A stretch of 10,201 nt of DNA from the NCBI GenBank assembly GCA_030039695.1, contig JASHVB010000053.1:1-10201 (forward strand), in the 5' to 3' direction. Both the position numbers and the translations under genes were made by a program. Each line of letters opens with the position of its first letter. Within the stretch, counting starts at the first letter, position 1. Under the pieces are notes generated by a model. It was not told where the DNA came from and made no database searches. It saw only the letters and a program-made list of their open reading frames with translations. The DNA is from Acetobacteraceae bacterium. GTDB taxonomy: Bacteria > Pseudomonadota > Alphaproteobacteria > Acetobacterales > Acetobacteraceae. Shown here piece by piece: positions 6,127 to 10,201 of the stretch.

Positions 6127-6962
6127 CGCCTCCGCCGGAATGTCCAATAATAGGGTGTGCGGCCTTCGCGCAGAGCCTTCGCTTCGTAGCGCGTCGGCGG
6201 CCAATCCGGCGGACGTTCGATCGCCGGCGGGTCGGTGCCGAAGAAATTCTGCGCCGCCATTACTTCCGCAACCCAGGCCTGGTAGGTCGGATCGTCGCTC
6301 GCAACGCGCCATTCGGCGCCGGGGTTCAACACCCGCGCGAGCAACGGCAGCACCGCCGGATGGACGAAGCGGCGCTTGGCATGGCGCGCCTTCGGCCAGG
6401 GATCGGGAAAGAGCAGAAACAGCCGGTCGAGCGACGCATCGGGCAGGGCGCGGAGTAGGATGCGCGCATCGGCGGTCCACAGGCGCAGGTTGGGCGGCAG
6501 CGGCGCGTCTGCCTCGGCGCCTTCCGGGACGAGGCGCGAGAGCAGTGAGCAGATGCCATTCTCGAATACCTCGCAGGCGATCAGGGTTACGTTCGGGTGG
6601 GCGGCGATTTGCGCCAACGCGTGTTCTCCCGCGCCGAACCCGATTTCGAGCCAGAGAGGGGATGGGAGCGGTGGCGATGAGCGCCCGTCCTCGTCGTGGC
6701 GGAGCGGGGTGGCAGCAAGGGTACCCGCGCACATCGGCGGCGCGGCCCCCGCCCTCTCCCGCGATCCCGCTCGTTCAGAGGGTGGGGGAGATGCAAGGCC
6801 TCCGGCCAGCCGGAGCAACAGCCGCGGCAACACAACATCGAGCAGCAATTGCTGGCGCAGACGCAGTTTATGGCCGCTGCGGCGGCCGTAAAGCCGCTCG
6901 GGCGGCGGCTTCAGCGGCCGAGGGCTGACTTCAGCACCGGTGCCAGGTCGGTCTTTTCCCAC
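6123..6962 (-). CDS. trmB: tRNA (guanine-N7-)-methyltransferase
   Basis: TrmB uses S-adenosylmethionine to make 7-methylguanosine at position 46 in the variable loop of many tRNAs, in the cytoplasm. The family pattern is clear: [15 protein letters not shown] near residues 20-34, the SAM-binding [10 protein letters not shown] at 105-114, IACEVFENG (128-136), [18 protein letters not shown] at 185-202, SDDPTYQAW (222-230), and a C-terminal [21 protein letters not shown]. The frame opens with GTG at 6962, so it overlaps the end of metK by 52 bases; no better start lies closer. It is 279 residues, longer than usual, because residues about 53-102 are a proline-, arginine- and glycine-rich block between LLPRLLL-type sequence and the SAM motif. 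That block overlaps a palindromic DNA repeat. It follows metK, so the SAM maker and a SAM user are probably co-expressed. Confidence 0.92.
   Translation of the reverse strand: MGKDRPGTGAEVSPRPLKPPPERLYGRRSGHKLRLRQQLLLDVVLPRLLLRLAGGLASPPPSERAGSRERAGAAPPMCAGTLAATPLRHDEDGRSSPPLPSPLWLEIGFGAGEHALAQIAAHPNVTLIACEVFENGICSLLSRLVPEGAEADAPLPPNLRLWTADARILLRALPDASLDRLFLLFPDPWPKARHAKRRFVHPAVLPLLARVLNPGAEWRVASDDPTYQAWVAEVMAAQNFFGTDPPAIERPPDWPPTRYEAKALREGRTPYYWTFRRRR
6663..6803. repeat. GC-rich palindromic repeat inside trmB
   Basis: Within trmB, arms CCCCCGCCCTCT (6746-6757) and AGAGGGTGGGGG (6777-6788) are complementary except for one position (G6751 against T6783), around a 19-base loop that contains further CCCGC/GCG blocks. 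The wider segment, about 6663-6803, encodes the low-complexity residues of the TrmB insertion ([13 protein letters not shown] and onward). The look is that of the high-copy GC-rich palindromic repeats often seen between genes in high-GC proteobacteria. The outer borders are estimates taken from where TrmB homology resumes. Confidence 0.5.
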
Positions 6963-8098
6963 GTGAACGTGCCCTTTTCCTCGTCCGGCTCGCGGCCGAA
7001 ATGGCCGTAGGCCGAGGTGGGCGCGTAGATTGGCCGGTTCAAATGCAGATGTTCGCGAATGCCGCGCGGCGACAGGTCCACCGTGTCGCGTAGCACCTTC
7101 TGGATCTCCGTCTCGTCCACATCCTTGCCGGTGCCCTGCAAGTCCACATAGACCGACAGCGGCTGCGAGACGCCGATTGCGTAGGCGATTTGGATGGTGC
7201 AGCGATCAGCGAGATCCGCGGCGACGACGTTTTTCGCAAGGTAACGGCAGGCATAGGCGGCAGAACGGTCCACCTTCGTCGGGTCTTTCCCGCTGAACGC
7301 CCCGCCGCCATGCGGCGCGGCGCCACCATATGTGTCGACGATGATCTTGCGCCCGGTCAGACCGCAGTCGCCGTCTGGGCCGCCGATGACGAATTTGCCG
7401 GTCGGGTTGACGTAAAACTCGCGCTCCGGCGGCATCCAGCCATCGGGCAGCGTCGTCGACACGACCGGCCAGAGCATTCGCTTGATCTCGGCTTGTTCGA
7501 GCTCATCGACGTGCTGGGTGGAGACGACGATGGCAGTCGCGCCGACCGGCTTGCCGTCGATGTAGCGCAATGTGACCTGGCTCTTGGCGTCGGGGAGGAG
7601 ACCGTCGACTGATTTGTCGCGCGCATGGCGCAGCTCGCGGATGCGACGGAGGATCTCGTGTGCATAGAAGATCGGCGCAGGCATCAGCGCCGGCGTTTCG
7701 CGGCAGGCGTAGCCGAACATCATGCCCTGGTCGCCGGCGCCCTCGTCCTTGTTGCCGGCGGCATCGACACCCTGGGCGATGTCAGAGGACTGCGCGTGCA
7801 GGTGGCAGACAATCTCGGCATGCTTCCAGGAGAAGCCGGCCTGGTCATAGCCGATGTCGTGGATCGCCATGCGGGCGAGGTGGGTCAGCAACTCGGGGGT
7901 CACGGTTTCCGGTCCGCGGGTCTCGCCGGCGAAGATGACCCGGTTGGTTGTGACCAGCGTTTCGCAGGCGACACGCGCATAGGGGTCGGCGGCCAAATAA
8001 GCGTCCAGCACGGTGTCACTCAGGCGGTCGGCGACCTTGTCGGGGTGGCCCTCGGAAACGGACTCAGATGTGAACAGGAACTCGCCCTTATCGCGCAT
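6911..8098 (-). CDS. metK: S-adenosylmethionine synthetase
   Basis: MetK joins methionine and ATP to form S-adenosylmethionine, releasing phosphate and pyrophosphate. It needs Mg2+ and K+ and works as a tetramer in the cytoplasm. The protein is 395 residues, a normal length. Landmarks are [13 protein letters not shown] (9-21), the ATP-binding [11 protein letters not shown] (120-130), and the phosphate-binding [16 protein letters not shown] (264-279), followed by the C-terminal HFGRE (366-370) and WEKTD. The ATG at 8098-8096 puts the [13 protein letters not shown] start where the family begins; the ribosome binding site (GCGAG) is modest. It reads directly into trmB. The leader contains a GC-rich hairpin but no sequence I can match to a known SAM riboswitch. 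There is no sign of damage. Confidence 0.97.
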   Translation of the reverse strand: MRDKGEFLFTSESVSEGHPDKVADRLSDTVLDAYLAADPYARVACETLVTTNRVIFAGETRGPETVTPELLTHLARMAIHDIGYDQAGFSWKHAEIVCHLHAQSSDIAQGVDAAGNKDEGAGDQGMMFGYACRETPALMPAPIFYAHEILRRIRELRHARDKSVDGLLPDAKSQVTLRYIDGKPVGATAIVVSTQHVDELEQAEIKRMLWPVVSTTLPDGWMPPEREFYVNPTGKFVIGGPDGDCGLTGRKIIVDTYGGAAPHGGGAFSGKDPTKVDRSAAYACRYLAKNVVAADLADRCTIQIAYAIGVSQPLSVYVDLQGTGKDVDETEIQKVLRDTVDLSPRGIREHLHLNRPIYAPTSAYGHFGREPDEEKGTFTWEKTDLAPVLKSALGR

Positions 8099-8508
8099 GG
8101 AATACTCGCTGTTGCGTAGGTGATGGGAAATGGCCGGTCACGCCCGGGCCGGACTGCCGGGCTTGGCTGTGTGACGGAAAAGGGCCGGGGGGGTCAAGTC
8201 GGATCACACGGAGGTGTCGAGCGACGGCTCCGGCAGCGGGGGGCGCGGTTTGTGCCCTCTTGGGGCGCCGTGATGTGTCCGCGCGCAGCGCCCAATCGTA
8301 TGCCGCACACACCGCACCCTGGGTCATGTCGTCCGGTCGGTTTCGAGACGCTCGCTGCGCAGATTCACTCAAACCCGGTTCGGCGATTAATTTGGCCGCG
8401 TTTGTGCCGATCTCAGCGTGCTCATCCGGGTTGGCCGCTGGATGTACTGATCGAATATCATGCGGATTGCTTGCCACGTTGGTCCAGGCTTTCGCGACCG
8501 ACGGCCGG
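8099..8508. other. 410-base gap upstream of metK
   Basis: This lies between the end of the DUF7002-like gene and the start of metK, both on the minus strand, and should hold the metK promoter. A minus ORF beginning at GTG 8477 runs through the region and into metK in another frame; it has no ribosome binding site and shows no known domain, so I leave it out. Two minus-strand TTGACC boxes (8192-8197 and 8508-8513) could be -35 elements, but neither has a good -10 box at 16-18 bases. A hairpin close to metK is listed separately. Confidence 0.5.
8137..8175 (-). promoter_or_regulatory. metK: GC-rich hairpin in the metK leader
   Basis: Read toward metK, GTCAC (8175-8171) is followed by eight unpaired bases, then GCCCGG (8162-8157), a loop of nine bases, then CCGGGC (8147-8142) and GTGAC (8141-8137), which closes the outer stem. 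The two stems stack with one bulge, about 38 bases before the start codon. A leader structure before metK recalls SAM-sensing riboswitches of alphaproteobacteria, but the conserved bases of SAM-II and SAM/SAH classes are not evident here. A regulatory role is a guess from position. Confidence 0.3.
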
Positions 8509-9135
8509 TCAAGTCAGAACCGGTGCGTGGCCCTGGCAATCGGACACCTCGACCGCGCAACGCATACCGAGTTCCGCGACGCTGCCGGATCGGTACCGAG
8601 TGAGCGGCACAAACGTCGCGTCGTCGCGCCGCACGCGCGCGCCACCCCGAACAGTCGATCCGGTGTTGAAACGTGCGAAGAAGGCGTGTTCCCCATGGAG
8701 CCCGAGCAAAGCCGTCGTGTCGAACGCTAGAATGATTGGACGAACCGCACCACCCGCAGAGCGGCTCCTCGTGCGCAATCGCGTACAAGCCTGGACGAAT
8801 CTGTCGCGTCGGCGTGGATCCGTCCAGAAGAACACGTGCGAGTCGATCAATTGGCGCCATACATCGGGTCGTCCGCAGAACGTCCCGCCGAGCGTCGGGG
8901 TCAACGTGGCATCGGGCATGCGCTGGGGCCGCAGCAGCGCAACGGTGCCGTTGTCGAGCCTTACCCGTCGGAAGTCATCTCGGTTTTGCCCGTCAGCCCT
9001 GACACCAGCGCGTCGCAGCAGCTCCGCCGCTGGTAGCAGCCCCATCGTCGCAAGCCACGGACCTGCGCCGTCCGCTTCGATGACGTGCCAAACGACCGGA
9101 TAGCGTGTCGCGAACCGCGCCGGGCCGGCGCTCAT
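8509..9135 (-). CDS. DUF7002-like protein
   Basis: This 208-residue protein resembles the DUF7002 group of uncharacterised proteins. Features are an N-terminal YPVVWHVIEADGAGPWLATMGLLPAAELL (12-40), where a histidine and a GLL helix follow an aromatic strand; RVRLDNGTVALLRPQRM (57-73); HVFFWTDPRRRDRFV (100-114), the most distinctive block; IILAFDTTALL (134-144); and FNTGSTVRG (156-164). No signal peptide or membrane segment is visible. The ATG at 9135-9133 overlaps the dapB stop as ATGA, so it is almost certainly translated with dapB. The layout of an aromatic-His start, a GLL turn and a VFFW block faintly recalls ADP-ribosyltransferase-like folds, but I cannot show catalytic residues. The function is unknown, and the family match is from memory. 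Confidence 0.75.
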   Translation of the reverse strand: MSAGPARFATRYPVVWHVIEADGAGPWLATMGLLPAAELLRRAGVRADGQNRDDFRRVRLDNGTVALLRPQRMPDATLTPTLGGTFCGRPDVWRQLIDSHVFFWTDPRRRDRFVQACTRLRTRSRSAGGAVRPIILAFDTTALLGLHGEHAFFARFNTGSTVRGGARVRRDDATFVPLTRYRSGSVAELGMRCAVEVSDCQGHAPVLT

Positions 9136-9908
9136 TTCATGCCCAGCACGTCCATCATCGAATAAAGCCGCGCCGGCTGGCCCACCACCCACAGCGCGGC
9201 GCGGATCGCGCCGGTAGCGAATGCACGGCGATCGAAGGCGCGATGCGTGAGCGCGATGTGTTCGGTGCCAGCCGCAAAGATCAGCGTGTGCTCGCCCACC
9301 ACCTGGCCGCCGCGCAGCGCCGCGAAGCCGATCGCGCCGGTTGGCCGCGCGCCGGTATGGCCGTCCCGGCCGCTGATCATCACCTCGTCGAGCTTCACGC
9401 CCCGGCCTTTGGCGACTGCGCGGCCCATGCCGATCGCCGTGCCGGACGGGGCGTCCACCTTCTGGCGGTGGTGCATCTCCATGATCTCGGCGTCGTAGGC
9501 ATCGGCGGGCAGCGCTGCGCCCATTTGTTCCGCCAGCGCCAGGACCAGGTTCACGCCGGCGGAGAAGTTCGATGCATAGACGACAGGGATGCGCGCTGCG
9601 GCGGCTTCGACCGCTGCTTCATCGGCCGCGGAGAGGCCGGACGTGCCCAGCACCCAAGCTTTGCCGGAAGCCGCCATCGCGGCAGCGTAAGATTGCGCCG
9701 TGGCCGCGTTCGTGAAGTCCACCACCACGTCTGACGCGGCCGCCAGAGCGGCGATGTCGGCAAACCGAATGGCCCCGGTTGGCAGAGGTTTGTCGGATCC
9801 AGCACGGCCGATCCCGCCGGCCAGCGCCGCGCCGGCAGCGCGTGTCTCCTCGACCAGAAGATGGCCCATGCGGCCGGTAGCGCCGGCTATTCCGATGCGT
9901 CTAGCCAC
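9132..9908 (-). CDS. dapB: 4-hydroxy-tetrahydrodipicolinate reductase
   Basis: DapB reduces hydroxy-tetrahydrodipicolinate with NAD(P)H in the diaminopimelate/lysine pathway that feeds peptidoglycan cross-linking. From the chosen start it is 258 residues, close to the family norm. The dinucleotide-binding GIAGATGRMG is at 6-15, VVDFTNA at 62-68, LGTSGLS at 87-93 and YASNFSAGVN at 111-120. The catalytic and substrate-binding block EMHHRQKVDAPSGTA is at 144-158 (H146/H147, K150). RDGHTGARPTGAIGF at 181-195 is also typical. The start is GTG at 9908-9906 because GAGGGAGG lies just upstream and homology begins there with MARRIGIAG; an in-frame GTG at 9941 would only add a tail. It overlaps the DUF7002-like gene as ATGA. 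A 77-base spacer separates it from the divergent gene at 9986. Confidence 0.95.
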   Translation of the reverse strand: MARRIGIAGATGRMGHLLVEETRAAGAALAGGIGRAGSDKPLPTGAIRFADIAALAAASDVVVDFTNAATAQSYAAAMAASGKAWVLGTSGLSAADEAAVEAAAARIPVVYASNFSAGVNLVLALAEQMGAALPADAYDAEIMEMHHRQKVDAPSGTAIGMGRAVAKGRGVKLDEVMISGRDGHTGARPTGAIGFAALRGGQVVGEHTLIFAAGTEHIALTHRAFDRRAFATGAIRAALWVVGQPARLYSMMDVLGMK

Positions 9909-9985
9909 AGCTCTGCCTCCCTCGCCATGCGCCGCACCCACGGCCAGGCGGCGACGTTGCTCCCCGGAAGGAAGGATGAGCCTTC

Positions 9986-10201
9986 ATGGCTGACTTGCAC
10001 AGTCCACCGCACGGCCGTTGCTGCGCGACCCTGCGCGAGGTCGAACCAGGCGCCTATCGCGCCGAATACGGCGGCGACTGAACCCGGATGAGGATGATCC
10101 AGACGCGCACGAATGGCCTCCTTTCCGTCTCGGGACCTCCCGCGCGGAGGTGAAGATCTGGGTCGCGGAGATGGCGCTCAGCCTCGGTCACAACCGGGTC
10201 G
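9986..10201 (+). pseudogene. Frameshifted gene at the right edge, product unrecognised
   Basis: An ATG at 9986, preceded by a purine-rich GGAAGGAAGG stretch, opens a frame that stops at TGA 10079-10081 after 31 codons (ending REVEPGAYRAEYGGD). If one base is restored near 10078 (GACTGAAC to GACCTGAAC), the protein continues as LNPDEDDPDAHEWPPF and then LGTSRAEVKIWVAEMALSLG up to the window edge. That second part has nearly all G or C at third codon positions, as expected for real coding sequence here. The two parts together read as one soluble acidic protein. It is therefore either a pseudogene or a sequencing error. It diverges from dapB. A 75-codon minus-strand frame across the same bases (9887-10114) is the competing reading but has no normal start codon. 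Confidence 0.5.

Noticed and set aside
8088..8477. 129-codon minus-strand ORF starting at GTG 8477 upstream of metK
   Set aside because: No ribosome binding site, no domain, and its C-terminal half is low-complexity and runs into the metK start in another frame.
8120..9103. 327-codon + strand ORF opposite the DUF7002-like gene
   Set aside because: It is the antisense shadow of the DUF7002-like gene, rich in Arg, Ser and Pro with no motif. Long shadow frames are normal at this GC content.
9887..10114. 75-codon minus-strand frame upstream of and overlapping dapB (contains VAAVFGAIGAWFDLAQ)
   Set aside because: It reads fairly like protein, but its only upstream starts are ATT or CTG. The opposite strand offers an ATG with a purine-rich site and a continuation with strong third-position GC. 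Kept as the competing hypothesis for that segment.

Overview
The window is high-GC bacterial DNA. Most likely it is chromosomal sequence from an alphaproteobacterium of the Rhodospirillales/Acetobacterales type. Three things suggest this: the long RibA with a degraded RibB-like N-terminal half and a coupled YkuD-type protein behind it, the metK-trmB pair, and a DUF7002-like gene coupled to dapB. This placement is inferred from protein style and gene order, not from a marker gene. No tRNA, rRNA or CRISPR array was seen.

Left part (1-4244). The window opens with the last codons of an exonuclease III-type gene (+). Converging on it is an OmpR-type response regulator (-) with no kinase beside it. 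A 346-base divergent spacer holding a perfect 12-base palindrome leads to ribA (+, GTP cyclohydrolase II, riboflavin synthesis), which overlaps by one base a YkuD-fold L,D-transpeptidase-like gene. A 316-base spacer rich in inverted repeats follows, then a stand-alone ring-cleavage-type (extradiol, VOC fold) dioxygenase (+).

Middle part (4245-6126). This looks like an accessory patch between housekeeping genes. It holds an exported CAP/SCP-domain protein (-), an unrecognised 154-residue protein (+), a 71-residue XRE/Cro-type regulator with a TTG start (+), and the decayed N-terminal piece of an IS1595-type transposase (-). A short ORF coupled to the end of trmB runs up to that transposase relic.

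Right part (6123-10201), mostly minus strand. The order of transcription is dapB (lysine and cell-wall precursor synthesis), a DUF7002-like protein joined by an ATGA overlap, a 410-base gap, metK (S-adenosylmethionine synthetase), then trmB (tRNA m7G46 methyltransferase, a SAM user) overlapping the end of metK. trmB carries what looks like a GC-rich palindromic repeat inserted in frame between its N-terminal region and its SAM-binding motif. Upstream of dapB, a divergent + strand gene runs off the window edge and appears to be broken by a one-base frameshift.

No complete new defence or mobile system is evident. The items most worth a second look are the in-frame repeat in trmB, the structured spacer before the dioxygenase, the frameshifted gene at the right edge, and the DUF7002-like partner of dapB.
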